Shown here: one piece after another, positions 40,414 through 50,494 of the stretch | How positions within the stretch are numbered: the stretch's first letter is position 1 | Layout: the number at the start of each line of letters is the position of its first letter | Assembly: GCA_903935205.1 (NCBI GenBank) | Contig: CAIZQU010000003.1 | Location: forward strand, 80,464-144,463 | DNA length: 64,000 nucleotides | Source: an uncultured cyanobacterium | Lineage (GTDB): Bacteria > Cyanobacteriota > Cyanobacteriia > PCC-6307 > Cyanobiaceae | Direction: 5' to 3' | The notes under the pieces: generated by a model | What the model was told of the DNA's origin: nothing | Databases searched by the model: none | What the model saw: only the letters and a program-made list of their open reading frames with translations | Program-made: the position numbers and the translations under genes

Positions 40414-40480
40414 GAAGCCCCCTAGGGTGGAGCAAAGGGCCCGGCGCCTCCGCCCCGGGCCGCCGCCACTTTTCAGCACC

Positions 40481-41263
40481 GTGACGCGCGACCCCTCCGC
40501 CACCCCCCTCAGCCATCCCCTCCAGAACCTGTTCAGCGATCTGCTGGCCGAACTCGGTGCCGCAAGCGGTGGTCTGGGGGCGGAAGCCCGGGGGGCAGGG
40601 CAGCGGCACCAGGTGCTGGGCACCCCGATCGATGCCCCCCCCGAGCCGGGCCAGGCCGAGGCCTGCTTTGGCTGCGGCTGTTTCTGGGGCGCCGAGAAGG
40701 GCTTCTGGCGCCTGCCGGGGGTGGTCAGCACCGCCGTGGGCTATGCCGGTGGCCAGCGTCCCGATCCGAGCTATGAGCAGGTCTGCAGCGGCCGCACCGG
40801 CCACGCCGAGGTGGTGCGGGTGGTGTGGGACACGGCGGTGATCGGCTTCGCTGACCTGCTCAAACTGTTCTGGGAGTGCCACGATCCCACCCAGGGGGAT
40901 CGCCAGGGCAACGATCGCGGCAGCCAGTACCGCTCCGCCATCTTCGTGGACGATCCGGCCCTGCTGGCCCTGGCCGAAGCAAGCCGCAGCGCCTACGGCC
41001 AGGCCCTGAGCGAACGGGGCTATGGAGCGATCACCACCGAGATCGCCAGCCAGCGCCACTTTTATTGGGCTGAGGCTTACCACCAGCAGTACCTGGCGCG
41101 ATCCGGTAGCCGTCCCTACTGCTCAGCCCAGCCCACCGGGGTGTCCCTGGGGGGCTTCGATGGGGCCGATTACCAGCTGCCGGAGGCGGTCTGGCAGGCC
41201 TTCGACTGGTCGATTCCCCACTGCGTGCTGCGGGGCGACAACCGGCCGATCCCCCTGCCATGA
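40481..41263 (+). CDS. msrA: Peptide-methionine (S)-S-oxide reductase
   Basis: ACFGCGCFWGAEKGFWRLPGVVSTAVGYAGG..; GTG start assumed. Confidence 0.93.
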   Translation: MTRDPSATPLSHPLQNLFSDLLAELGAASGGLGAEARGAGQRHQVLGTPIDAPPEPGQAEACFGCGCFWGAEKGFWRLPGVVSTAVGYAGGQRPDPSYEQVCSGRTGHAEVVRVVWDTAVIGFADLLKLFWECHDPTQGDRQGNDRGSQYRSAIFVDDPALLALAEASRSAYGQALSERGYGAITTEIASQRHFYWAEAYHQQYLARSGSRPYCSAQPTGVSLGGFDGADYQLPEAVWQAFDWSIPHCVLRGDNRPIPLP

Positions 41264-41646
41264 GGAGGCTCCTGCCCCGCCATAGCCCTCATCTGGGCAG
41301 GCCCGTGCTGCGGGTCCTGGCCCTCTCCCCGATCTGCCTGGGCCTGGTGCTGCCCAATGGGGCGGGACGGGCCCTGCCGGGGGCGTTCCAATCCCCCTGG
41401 TGGGAGAACTACGACGTGCGCCAGAGCTTCCTCTGCCCGGGGCAAGGACTGGTGGTGGTGGAGCGGAACGACAGCCAGGCCTCGATCCTCTCCGGCGGGA
41501 TGCGCTTCACCCTGTTCCGCGAGCCGATCGAGGGAGGGGGTGTGCTGTACAGCAACGCCAACATGCGGCTGACGCTGCGCGACGATGCACTGACCCTTGA
41601 GCAGCTGTCCCAGCGCCTCACCTGCCAACGCACCGAAGACGCATGA
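41260..41646 (+). CDS. Hypothetical secreted protein
   Basis: N-terminal hydrophobic stretch; WWENYDVRQSFLCPGQGLVVVERNDSQASILSGGMRFTLFRE. Confidence 0.6.
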   Translation: MRRLLPRHSPHLGRPVLRVLALSPICLGLVLPNGAGRALPGAFQSPWWENYDVRQSFLCPGQGLVVVERNDSQASILSGGMRFTLFREPIEGGGVLYSNANMRLTLRDDALTLEQLSQRLTCQRTEDA

Positions 41647-41807
41647 CGCCGCTACCCGATCGCACGGTCATCCTGGGGCTGTTGGCCACGGTGGCCCTCT
41701 GCTTCGCCCTGGTGTTCTGGACCGTGCGCAGCCATCCGGGTCCTGGTGGCCAGCCCCTGCTCTGGCGTGAGTCCCCCCCGGGCCGATCCGCCCAACCCCT
41801 GATCTGA
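41643..41807 (+). CDS. Small (54 aa) single-TM hypothetical protein
   Basis: Read manually: MTPLPDRTVILGLLATVALCFALVFWTVRSHPGPGGQPLLWRESPPGRSAQPLI*; overlaps both neighbours by short start/stop overlaps. Confidence 0.6.
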   Translation: MTPLPDRTVILGLLATVALCFALVFWTVRSHPGPGGQPLLWRESPPGRSAQPLI

Positions 41808-42169
41808 TGGCCGAGGAGAGTGGCGGCAACGGTCAGCGCCAGTTGCATCCCCTTCCCCGGGGTCTGGTCGAGCTCTACGGGCTGCTCGCCGTGCTGTTCG
41901 TGCTGGTGCCCGAATGGATGGCCGGCGGTGCCCTGTTCGGCTTCCGCGATGGGCGCAGCGGCAGCGATCTGCCGATCCCCTCCTCCGCCTGGCATCGGCT
42001 GCCGGAGCTGCGCCTGGCCAAGCTGAACCTGGCCCAGCTGCGGCTGCTGGCCCGCAGCGAGCGGCTGCCCGGCTACGCCGCCCTGAGCCGCGACAAACTG
42101 ACGGCGCGGCTGTTGCGGCGGCTGCGCCAACGGGAAAAACCCTCCCAGGGGCGGGGCAAACCGCTGTGA
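41807..42169 (+). CDS. Hypothetical protein with SAP/Rho-N-like C-terminus
   Basis: LRLAKLNLAQLRLLARSERLPGYAALSRDKLTARLLRRL. Confidence 0.65.
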   Translation: MAEESGGNGQRQLHPLPRGLVELYGLLAVLFVLVPEWMAGGALFGFRDGRSGSDLPIPSSAWHRLPELRLAKLNLAQLRLLARSERLPGYAALSRDKLTARLLRRLRQREKPSQGRGKPL

Positions 42170-42184
42170 TACCATCGTTGATGC

Positions 42185-42258
42185 CGGGGCGTAGCGCAGC
42201 TTGGTAGCGCACCACTTTGGGGTAGTGGGGGTCGTGGGTTCAAATCCCGCCGCTCCGA
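42185..42258 (+). tRNA. tRNA-Pro (anticodon GGG)
   Basis: Cloverleaf: acceptor CGGGGCG/CGCTCCG, anticodon arm CCACT-TTGGGGT-AGTGG, T arm GTGGGTTCAAATCCCGC. Confidence 0.93.
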
Positions 42259-42300
42259 TTCGGCGAACGACTCGTTAAGCAGTCGCTTCAACCCTGATTC

Positions 42301-42329
42301 AGCCGCTTCCTTCTGGGGGCGGCTTTTTT
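42301..42329 (+). terminator. Rho-independent terminator downstream of tRNA-Pro
   Basis: AGCCGC TTCCTTCTGGGG GCGGCT TTTTT. Confidence 0.8.
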
Positions 42330-42405
42330 GTCGCTGATCGATGCATCAGGGCGATGTCCATCGCCGGCCCTGGCGATGAACGGCAACCAGCGACTGGGCC
42401 GCGAT

Positions 42406-42663
42406 TCAATGCAATCGCGTGGCGACGTGAAAGCGCTTCAGCCAGAGATTCACGCGACGCCGCAGCCGCGGCGGCACCTCCTGGGCCAGCTGCACCAGCT
42501 CCTGGGCCGCCAGCCGATGCAGCTCCCGCCCTTCCACATGCCAGAGGGCCTCCGCTTCCCGGATCAGGCGAGCCCAGGTCCGCACCACCTGCCAGCGTCG
42601 GACCCGCACCTGCAGCGGGTCCGGCGGGCCCTGAAGGGGAGGGGGAGGCGGAGGCCCGAGCAT
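42406..42663 (-). CDS. Conserved hypothetical protein
   Basis: VVRTWARLIREAEALWHVEGRELHRLAAQELVQLAQEVPPRLRRRVNLWLKRF. Confidence 0.55.
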   Translation of the reverse strand: MLGPPPPPPLQGPPDPLQVRVRRWQVVRTWARLIREAEALWHVEGRELHRLAAQELVQLAQEVPPRLRRRVNLWLKRFHVATRLH

Positions 42664-42777
42664 GGCCGAACCGCGGCAGGACTGTCTCCAGCCTGGTGGG
42701 TCGAGGGGGCAGGGAGCGTGGAACAGCTGGAGGGCTTCGCGGATCGGTAGAGATTGCGAAGAGTGGCGATCGGCCGA

Positions 42778-44079
42778 TCAGGCGCTGCAGGGGAGGAAGG
42801 CGACAGGATCAGCATCGACCGGCTCCACCGGAAAGGGCAGGGCCGCCGCCTCGGCGGCGGTCAGGCGGCGACTCCAGGCACCGCTGAGGGGTTCGTTCCA
42901 ACGGAACCCGGCCTCCCGGGCGCGATGGCGCTCGGCATAGGGCAGATGGGCCCGGTAGAGCTGCCGCGGCTCCTGGGCCGCCACCAGCAAGGCCTCCAGG
43001 TCCGGGCAGCGCTGGAAGACGTGCACCAGATAGTGGCAGTCGGTGAGGGCCCGGTGGGCGGCCCAGACCGGCACGCCATAGGCCAGGGCCAGATCCCGCA
43101 CCGAGGGTGCCGGCCGCAACAGGCGATCCGCCGGCCAGCGGATGTCCTCCATCGAGCAGATCCAGGGAAGCCCCAGCTCGGGCAGGCCACCCAGGCCGAA
43201 CCACTGGCGATCGAAGGCGGCGTTATGGGCCACCACCGCATCGGCGCTGGCGGCCATCGCCAGAAAGCAGCTGCGGGCCGCCTCCAGCGGTTGGTGCAGG
43301 CGGGTCACGGCCGCCGGGATGCCGTTGATCGCCTCGGCGGGGTTGCTCTGGGTGGGCAACAGAAAGGAGATCTGCTGCAGCACGGCACGGCTGGGCAGAT
43401 GGAACAAAACCGCGCCCACCTCGATGCAATCGCCCTGGTCGGGACTGAGGGCCGTGGTCTCGGTGTCGAGGATCAGCAGCCGCTCGGGGGCACGAGGGGG
43501 CGGTGCCAGGGTGGGCAGGGAGACGAACGCCGCCGACGGGGCGGAGGGATCGAAGGCCAGGGTGGCCGCTGGACCTGGATCCGTCAGACCGGGCTCGCCA
43601 GAACCGGGACCAGGTTCCTCAGGAGCGAGGCCACCAGCGCCATCGGATGGCCGTGGGGCGTGCGACGCCACGGGTTCCGGTGGGTCTGGCCAGTCGGCCA
43701 GCGGCGGCTGCGACCGCGCATCAGGTACCTGAACAGCCTGGGCGTCCGGCAGGGGCATGGCTGCGCAAACCTCAGCCACCGCCTCCGCCTCCCCCGCAGG
43801 ACCTACCGCAGGGGCCAGGTCGGGGGGCTCGGCCCGCTCTGGCGATGCCGGGCTTGAGGCAGGCCCTGGCACTCCCGGCTCAGGGGAAGCTGACGGCGTG
43901 GGGGTTGGCGACGCCAAAGGGTCAGCCTCTGGGCTGGCAAGGCCGTCCACCCCAGCTGGAGCTGCCGCCGGACCGGGATCCGGCCGCTCGGCAGATGGCG
44001 GTGGCGCCGAACCGCGATCGGCTGGAGCAAGACAGGCCAGCAGATCAGCCTGGTCCCAGAGGCTGGGTTGCTCGGCCAT
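42778..44079 (-). CDS. DnaQ-like 3'-5' exonuclease with long low-complexity N-terminal region
   Basis: LLILDTETTALSPDQGDCIEVGAVLF..VVAHNAAFDRQWF..AHRALTDCHYLVHVF. Confidence 0.88.
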   Translation of the reverse strand: MAEQPSLWDQADLLACLAPADRGSAPPPSAERPDPGPAAAPAGVDGLASPEADPLASPTPTPSASPEPGVPGPASSPASPERAEPPDLAPAVGPAGEAEAVAEVCAAMPLPDAQAVQVPDARSQPPLADWPDPPEPVASHAPRPSDGAGGLAPEEPGPGSGEPGLTDPGPAATLAFDPSAPSAAFVSLPTLAPPPRAPERLLILDTETTALSPDQGDCIEVGAVLFHLPSRAVLQQISFLLPTQSNPAEAINGIPAAVTRLHQPLEAARSCFLAMAASADAVVAHNAAFDRQWFGLGGLPELGLPWICSMEDIRWPADRLLRPAPSVRDLALAYGVPVWAAHRALTDCHYLVHVFQRCPDLEALLVAAQEPRQLYRAHLPYAERHRAREAGFRWNEPLSGAWSRRLTAAEAAALPFPVEPVDADPVAFLPCSA

Positions 44080-44601
44080 GACAACGCTTCTGCAATCCCC
44101 AGTGTCCCAGGGCGGGCGAGCCGGATGGGGAGGTCCCCCGGCTCCGCAAGGGCTGCCGGAAGTGCGGTCCAGCCGACGCCGGCCCTGGCCAGGGCGGCGC
44201 AACGTCAGGCGCCGGTGGGGGCAAATCCGAGGCGGTTGGAGCGGCTCAGCCGCCGGGGCGCCGAATCGAGGCTGGTGGAGGGGCTACGGCCAGAACACGG
44301 ATGGGATCCGGCGCCCGATGCAGCGGTGTGAGCCAGCGCCGACCAGCGGACGGGCCGAGCCCGAGGCATGGCCGGGACGGCGGGGCGATGGCGGCGCTGG
44401 GGCGGGGAGGCGGCGCTGGGGCTGGTGGTGATGGTGCTGCTGGGACGTGAATCGTGGGACGTGAGCCTTGGCGGGAACCGTTCGCCCCCCCCGTCCCCCG
44501 GAGTCGGAAGGAGTGCGGCGATCCGCCCGCAACCCGGCCCGGCCGCGACCCGACCCGAGCGGCACCTTCCCTAGGGTGCAAGACCTTGTGGCAACAGGCC
44601 G

Positions 44602-45087
44602 ATGGCCAGGACCCTCGCCCCCGGCGATCCCATCCCCCCCATCGCCCTCGTGGACGCCGAGGGGGTGATGCGCCGTTCCGACCAGCTGGCGGGCCGGGCC
44701 CTGGTGCTGTTTTTCTACCCGAAGGACGACACCCCCGGCTGCACCGCCGAAGCCTGCGCCTTCCGCGACAGCTACGCCGACCTCAAGGCCCTCGGAGCGG
44801 AGGTGTGGGGAGTGAGTGGCGATGACGCCGCCAGCCACCGCCGCTTCGCGTCCCGCCACCAACTGCCCTTCCCCCTGCTGGTGGATCGCGGCAACGCCCT
44901 GCGTCAGGCCTTCGGGGTGCCGGCGGTGCTCGGACTGCTGCCCGGCAGGGTGACCTTCGTGATCGATGGCGACGGCATCGTGCGCCATGTGTTCAACAAC
45001 CTGCTCGATGGCGCCGCCCACCGGCAGGAGGCCCTCGCCGCCCTGCGCCGCCTGGCCCCATCCGGGTCGGGACAGGGCGGTGGCTGA
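44602..45087 (+). CDS. Peroxiredoxin (BCP/PrxQ type)
   Basis: VLFFYPKDDTPGCTAEACAFRDSYADLKALGAEVWGVSGDD. Confidence 0.93.
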   Translation: MARTLAPGDPIPPIALVDAEGVMRRSDQLAGRALVLFFYPKDDTPGCTAEACAFRDSYADLKALGAEVWGVSGDDAASHRRFASRHQLPFPLLVDRGNALRQAFGVPAVLGLLPGRVTFVIDGDGIVRHVFNNLLDGAAHRQEALAALRRLAPSGSGQGGG

Positions 45088-45874
45088 GCGATCCTGGCGC
45101 CAGGTCGGCCCCCTCTGGTGCCTCGACCCCGATCCAGCCAGCGGCGGCCCAGCGCTGGGGAGGATCGAGTTCATCGGCGGCAGCTACCTGGCGGCCACGC
45201 CCCAGCTCAGCTATCGAAGGCTGCTGGAGGCCCTGGCCAGCAGGGGCTGGCTGGTGCGGGCCTGGAGCTATGTGCCGGGCTTCGATCACCAGAGCCAGGC
45301 CAACGAGGCCTGGCGGGCCTTCCGCAGCGAGCGGGAGGCGGCGGTGCGGGCCGGGGGCGGCTTCGAGAGCGACCGGGCTGAACCGGTGCTGCGGCTGGGC
45401 CACAGCCTCGGCTGCAAGCTCCATCTGCTCGCCCCGGACGGGGGCCGCCGCTGCAGCGGCCTGGCGGCCCTGAGCTTCAACAACTTCTCAGCGGAGCGCT
45501 CGGTGCCCCTGCTGGCGGAGATGGGCCAGCAATTCGGCTTCCGCAGCGAATTCAGCCCCTCCCCGGAGGAGACCCTGGCGATCGTAGGCCGGGCCTACCA
45601 CCAGAACCGCAATCTGCTGGTGCGCTTCCGGGCCGATGGCCTCGACCAGAGCCCGCGGCTGCTCGATGCCCTGCGGCAACGGCCCAGTGATCGCAGCGAG
45701 CTGATCGAGCTGCCCGGCGACCATCTCACCCCCGCCAGCGCCGGGCTGCGGCGCAATCTGCTCGGCGACTGGGCCGATGACCCGGCCCGCCAGCGCCGCT
45801 TCGAACGGCTGGCGGACACGATCGCGGCCTGGGCCGATCCACGGCCGGCCCAGGGGAGAGTCGCCCAGGGCTGA
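45080..45874 (+). CDS. DUF1350 family protein
   Basis: RIEFIGGSYLAATPQLSYRRLLEALASRGWLVRAWSYVPGFDHQSQA..LGHSLGCKLHLL. Confidence 0.82.
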   Translation: MAERSWRQVGPLWCLDPDPASGGPALGRIEFIGGSYLAATPQLSYRRLLEALASRGWLVRAWSYVPGFDHQSQANEAWRAFRSEREAAVRAGGGFESDRAEPVLRLGHSLGCKLHLLAPDGGRRCSGLAALSFNNFSAERSVPLLAEMGQQFGFRSEFSPSPEETLAIVGRAYHQNRNLLVRFRADGLDQSPRLLDALRQRPSDRSELIELPGDHLTPASAGLRRNLLGDWADDPARQRRFERLADTIAAWADPRPAQGRVAQG

Positions 45875-45960
45875 GGGATTGGATCCCAAACAGAACCATT
45901 GACAACGGGTGCGCCCCCGCCACCCTTGGCACTGCGACCCATCGATCCCACACCCAGGCC

Positions 45961-46287
45961 ATGGACAACCTGCTCAACGCCTACACAGAAGCCTGGCGTC
46001 GCAGCTTCGACTACACCGGCCGCTCGAACCGCGGCGACTATTGGTGGTATGTACTAGCTAATTTCCTGATCAGTATCATTCTGGTCGCCCTCAGCTCGTT
46101 GAGCGACTTCTTTGGCTGGATCTACTCCATCCTGTTGGTCGCCACGCTCATCCCGTCCATCTCCGTGGTGGTGCGTCGCCTGCGAGATGCTGGCAAGCAT
46201 TGGGGCTGGTTTTTCATCAGCCTTGTCCCCATCATTGGCACGTTCTGGTTGCTTTACCTCCTCGTTCTGCCCTCGATCCCCGGCTGA
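45961..46287 (+). CDS. DUF805 domain-containing membrane protein
   Basis: YTEAWRRSFDYTGRSNRGDYWWYVLANFLIS..VVVRRLRDAGKHWGWFF. Confidence 0.88.
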   Translation: MDNLLNAYTEAWRRSFDYTGRSNRGDYWWYVLANFLISIILVALSSLSDFFGWIYSILLVATLIPSISVVVRRLRDAGKHWGWFFISLVPIIGTFWLLYLLVLPSIPG

Positions 46288-46310
46288 GGCCAGCTCCGCC
46301 ATCCGCTCTC

Positions 46311-46338
46311 ATGGGGGGCGCTCAGGCCCGCCCCCCAT
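46311..46338. terminator. Stem-loop between convergent DUF805 gene and acs
   Basis: ATGGGGGGCG CTCAGGCC CGCCCCCCAT, perfect 10-bp stem. Confidence 0.55.
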
Positions 46339-46361
46339 CCCCCCTTCAACGCCTCAACCCT

Positions 46362-48389
46362 TCACACCCTCAGGGCATCGAGCACCGAACGATCCTCCAG
46401 GGTGGAGGTATCACCGCTCACCTCCTCGCCGGCGGCCAGGGCCCGCAGGATGCGGCGCATGATCTTGCCGCTGCGGGTCTTGGGCAGGGCATCGGTGAAG
46501 CGGATCAGATCGGGCCGGGCGATCGGGCCGATTTCCCGACCCACATGGGCCCGCAGTTCTGCCACCAGGGCCTCATCGCCGCTGCGGCCGGCATCGAGGG
46601 TCACAAAGGCGGCGATCCCCTCACCCTTGAGCGCATCGGGCACCCCCACCACCGCCGCCTCCGCGACGGCGGGATGGCTGACCAGGGCGCTCTCGATCTC
46701 CATCGTGCCCAGGCGATGGCCGCTGACATTGATCACGTCATCGACGCGGCCCATCACCCAGAAATAACCATCGCCATCGCGGCGGGCGCCATCACCGGCG
46801 AAGTAGAGCCAGGAGCCATCGGCGGGGCGGATCTCCTCCCAGTAGCTCCTGCGGAAGCGCTCGGGATCGCCGTGCACCGTGCGCATCATCCCCGGCCAGG
46901 GGCGGCGGATCGCCAGGTAGCCCCCCTGATCCGGGCCCTGGGAAACACCATCGCGGTCGACGATGTCGGCGGCGATGCCGGGCAAAGGCAGGGTGGCGGA
47001 ACCGGGCTTGGTGGGTGTGGCGCCGGGCAGGGGGCTGATCATCACGCCACCGGTCTCCGTCTGCCACCAGGTGTCGACCACGGGACAGCGGTTGCCACCG
47101 ATCACCTGCCGGTACCACATCCAGGCCTCGGGATTGATCGGTTCACCCACGGTGCCGAGGATCCGCAATGAACTCATGTCGTATTGGTCGGGCACGGCGC
47201 GGCCGTTCTTCATGAAGGCGCGGATGGCGGTGGGAGCCGTATAGAAAATCGTGCAGCGATGCTTCTGGATCACCTCCCAGAAGGCGCCCGGTTTGCTGGG
47301 CCGCGGCGCACCTTCATACATCACGGTGGTGGCCCCATTGGAGAGGGGTCCATAGACGATGTAGCTGTGGCCGGTGATCCAGCCGACATCGGCGGTGCAC
47401 CAATGGATGTCGTCCTCGCGGATGTCAAAGATCCACTGGAAGGTGAGATGGGCCCAGAGGTTGTAACCGGCGGTGGTGTGCACCACACCCTTGGGCTTGC
47501 CGGTGGAGCCGGAGGTGTAGAGCACGAACAGGCGGTCTTCGCTGGCCATCGGTTCGGCCGGGCAATCGCCGCTCTGGGCCTCCACCAAGGCGTCCCACCA
47601 GAGATCGCGGCCGGGTTCCATGGCGCAGTCGCCACTGGCCCCGTCCAGGCGACGCACCACCAGCACATGCTCGACGCTGGGGGCACCGCCGTTGCCGGCC
47701 AGGGCCTCATCCACCGCCGGCTTGAGCGGCACCGGCTTGTCCTTGCGGAAGCCTCCGTCGGCGGTGATCACCAGCTTGGCCTGGCCATCGATCAGGCGAT
47801 CGCGCAGGGCATCGGCCGAGAATCCGCCGAACACCACCGAGTGGGGAGCACCGATGCGAGCGCAGGCGAGCATGGCGATGGCCGCCTCGGGCACCATCGG
47901 CATGTAAAGGGCCACCAGATCACCCTTGCCGATCCCCAGGGCCTTGAGCGCCTGGGCGGCCTTGCAGACCTCGCCATGCAGCTGGCGGTAGGTGAAGGTG
48001 CGGCTGTCGCCCGGTTCCCCCTCCCAGATCAGGGCGGTCTTATCGGCCCGGGGACCGTCGAGGTGCCGATCGAGGCAGTTGTAGCTGAGGTTGGTGGTGC
48101 CCCCTTCGAACCAGCGGGCGAAGGGGGGGTTGCTCCAATCGAGCACGGTATGGAAGGGCTCGAACCAGTGCAGCTGGCTGCGGGCCTGCTCACCCCAGAA
48201 GGCATCGGGATCGGCCTCGGCCTGGGCCACCAGCTCCCGATAGCGCGCCATCGAACCGATCCGCGCCCGGGCGGCGAGCTCGGCGGGGGGATCGAAGCTG
48301 CGGTCCTCGTGCAGCACCGATTCGATCGTGGCGGCGGCGTTGCCGCCGTTGGAGGCCGGGATGGGAACGGCGCCGGGGACCTGGGACAT
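46362..48389 (-). CDS. acs: Acetate--CoA ligase (acetyl-CoA synthetase)
   Basis: [57 protein letters not shown]. Confidence 0.96.
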   Translation of the reverse strand: MSQVPGAVPIPASNGGNAAATIESVLHEDRSFDPPAELAARARIGSMARYRELVAQAEADPDAFWGEQARSQLHWFEPFHTVLDWSNPPFARWFEGGTTNLSYNCLDRHLDGPRADKTALIWEGEPGDSRTFTYRQLHGEVCKAAQALKALGIGKGDLVALYMPMVPEAAIAMLACARIGAPHSVVFGGFSADALRDRLIDGQAKLVITADGGFRKDKPVPLKPAVDEALAGNGGAPSVEHVLVVRRLDGASGDCAMEPGRDLWWDALVEAQSGDCPAEPMASEDRLFVLYTSGSTGKPKGVVHTTAGYNLWAHLTFQWIFDIREDDIHWCTADVGWITGHSYIVYGPLSNGATTVMYEGAPRPSKPGAFWEVIQKHRCTIFYTAPTAIRAFMKNGRAVPDQYDMSSLRILGTVGEPINPEAWMWYRQVIGGNRCPVVDTWWQTETGGVMISPLPGATPTKPGSATLPLPGIAADIVDRDGVSQGPDQGGYLAIRRPWPGMMRTVHGDPERFRRSYWEEIRPADGSWLYFAGDGARRDGDGYFWVMGRVDDVINVSGHRLGTMEIESALVSHPAVAEAAVVGVPDALKGEGIAAFVTLDAGRSGDEALVAELRAHVGREIGPIARPDLIRFTDALPKTRSGKIMRRILRALAAGEEVSGDTSTLEDRSVLDALRV

Positions 48390-48641
48390 GGAGCGGGCGG
48401 GGAGGAACCGGGAGGGGAGACCGCGGCGCACCGCGGTGGGGGCATTCAAGCCACGGAACGGCTCGCGAACCAGGGCTGGAGCGCAGACGGAAACGGAGCG
48501 GAGCAGGGCAAGGCCGCGGGCAAGGCGCCGGGCCCAGGGTCAGCCGCGGCCACCCATCCGGCCGGGGGCCGGGAGCCACCATCCGCCTGGAGCAGCGATG
48601 GCGGCGAGGCGCCAGGCTGGTGGGCCCTCCGTGCTTTCGCC

Positions 48642-49100
48642 ATGCCCGCCGCCGTGCCCGCCTGGCTGGTCATCGCCGCCGTGGTGTTCGCCGTGGCCCT
48701 GCTGCTCAACCCCAGCCGCCAGGAGTGGTCGTGGTTTCTGCGGCTGCAACGCCCCCGCTGGCTCAGCTTCGAGCGCTTCATCCCCCTGATCTGGACGGCG
48801 ATCTACGCCTGCTTTTACGCCTCGGCCCTGCTCAGCTGGAATGCCGGCGGCGGCTGGCCGCTGATGGCGGCCTACCTGCTGTTGCTGCTTCTGGTGCAGA
48901 GCTACACCCTGGTGATCTGCCGCACCCGGCGGTTGGCCAGCGGCACCGCCCTGGGCTTCGCCGGCTGGCTCTGGGGGATGGCCGTGACGGCGATCGTGGC
49001 GCCCCTCTCTGGCCGGGCCGCCCTGCTGCTGGTGCCATTCCTGCTCTGGAGCCCGGTGGGCACCTTCGTGACCTGGCGGATGGACAAGCTCAACCGTTGA
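48642..49100 (+). CDS. TspO/MBR-like membrane protein
   Basis: LNPSRQEWSWFLRLQRPRWLSFERFIPLIWTAIYACFYASALLSW..PVGTFVTWRMDKLN. Confidence 0.75.
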   Translation: MPAAVPAWLVIAAVVFAVALLLNPSRQEWSWFLRLQRPRWLSFERFIPLIWTAIYACFYASALLSWNAGGGWPLMAAYLLLLLLVQSYTLVICRTRRLASGTALGFAGWLWGMAVTAIVAPLSGRAALLLVPFLLWSPVGTFVTWRMDKLNR

Positions 49101-49350
49101 GGCTCCAGCGCCGCCCACGGGTGCCCACCTGGGGCCGTCCATGGACCGACGGCCCCCGCGGCCGGACGGCCCCCGCCCCCACCTGCCGGAACCACCCCGA
49201 AGGCCCTCCCCGGGATTCGCTGCGGATCGGCATCGCCAGGGGCATCGCGCCGGAGGGCCACTGATCAGCGCTGCTGATCCCTGGCGGGGAGCGGGCTGAC
49301 AAGGGGCGGTGGCCGCGTTAGCCAGGGTCACGGGCAGCCCCTGGAGCGCC

Positions 49351-49659
49351 ATGGCCGAGGATCAGCCGATCACCCCCCACGCAGGCCCGACCCTCGATGC
49401 CGAGGGTCAGTTGACCTACATCGGCGACGACGGCCGCCGCTATGTGGTCGGTCTGCCGCCGGAGGCCGATGAGGCCAGCCTGGAGCGGGTGATGGCGAAT
49501 CTGCGCCAGGGCAATGAGCTGTTCCGCCGGATCGAGGAGCTCTGCCACCAGTGGATCGCCCGGGTGCGGAGCAGGGATCTGGACCAGCGGGCGGCGCTGG
49601 TGCTGCTGCTCACCACCCTGGAGACCTCCCTGGAGGACGACTATCCCGAACTCGGCTGA
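49351..49659 (+). CDS. Cyanobacterial conserved hypothetical protein
   Basis: LTYIGDDGRRYVVGLPPEADEASLERVMANLRQGNELFRRIEELCHQW. Confidence 0.65.
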   Translation: MAEDQPITPHAGPTLDAEGQLTYIGDDGRRYVVGLPPEADEASLERVMANLRQGNELFRRIEELCHQWIARVRSRDLDQRAALVLLLTTLETSLEDDYPELG

Positions 49660-49741
49660 GGGCGGAGGGCTGAGGTGGCCTGGCTGGGGGGCGGCCTGGG
49701 GGAGTGGCCTGAAGAGGCCGCACCACGGGCTCCAGAGACCG

Positions 49742-49794
49742 CAGAACCGCCTTTGGCGGTGCTGGACCGCCTTTGGCGGTTCTGGCCCAGGGCG
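49742..49794. repeat. Compound palindrome / tandem hairpin
   Basis: CAGAACCGCCTTTGGCGGTgctggACCGCCTTTGGCGGTTCTG. Confidence 0.85.
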
Positions 49795-49822
49795 GTGCCC
49801 GGCGACCCGGCAAGCTGGAGGC

Positions 49823-50473
49823 ATGCCAGCCCCCGCTGCCTGCCTGTTCGACCTGGACGGTCTGCTGCTCGACACCGAACCGCTGCACGGCCATGCCTGG
49901 CGCGAGGCGGCCGCCCGGTTCGGCACCCGGCTCGACCCCGGCCAGCTCCTGGCCCTGCGCGGCCGCCGCCGCCACGACTGCGCCGACCAGGTGCTGGCCT
50001 GGATCCGCGCCGACGGTGGCCACTGCCCGGGACACCAGGAGCTGCTGGCGGTGCGCCAACCGATCGCCGAGGCGCTGCTGGCCACCGCGCCGCCGATGCC
50101 GGGGGCTGAATCCCTGTTGCGGCGCTGCCGGGCGCGGGGGGTGCCGATGGCGTTGGCCACCAGCAGCTCCCGCTCGGCGGTGGAGCTGAAGGCCCGCCCC
50201 CACCCCTGGCTCTCCCTGATCGAGGAGCGGGTCTATGGCGACGACCCGGAGCTGGGGGAGGGCAAACCGGCACCGGACATCTACCGGCTGGCGGCCGCTC
50301 GGTTGGGGGTGGACCCGCGCGATTGCTGGGCCTACGAGGATTCCCAGGCCGGGGCCCAGGCTGCCGCCGCCGCCGGCTGCCGGGTCCATGTGCTGCGCCA
50401 GCAGGGCGCCGATCCGGAGGCATTTCCGGCCGGCAGCCACTGGATCGATTCCCTGGAGGAGGTGGTGATCTGA
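49823..50473 (+). CDS. HAD-IA family hydrolase (beta-phosphoglucomutase-like)
   Basis: CLFDLDGLLLDTEPLHGHAW..LATSSSRSAVELK..GKPAPDIYRLAAARLG..YEDSQAGAQAA. Confidence 0.88.
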   Translation: MPAPAACLFDLDGLLLDTEPLHGHAWREAAARFGTRLDPGQLLALRGRRRHDCADQVLAWIRADGGHCPGHQELLAVRQPIAEALLATAPPMPGAESLLRRCRARGVPMALATSSSRSAVELKARPHPWLSLIEERVYGDDPELGEGKPAPDIYRLAAARLGVDPRDCWAYEDSQAGAQAAAAAGCRVHVLRQQGADPEAFPAGSHWIDSLEEVVI

Positions 50474-50494
50474 GCGGTGCCTATGGGCACTGGA

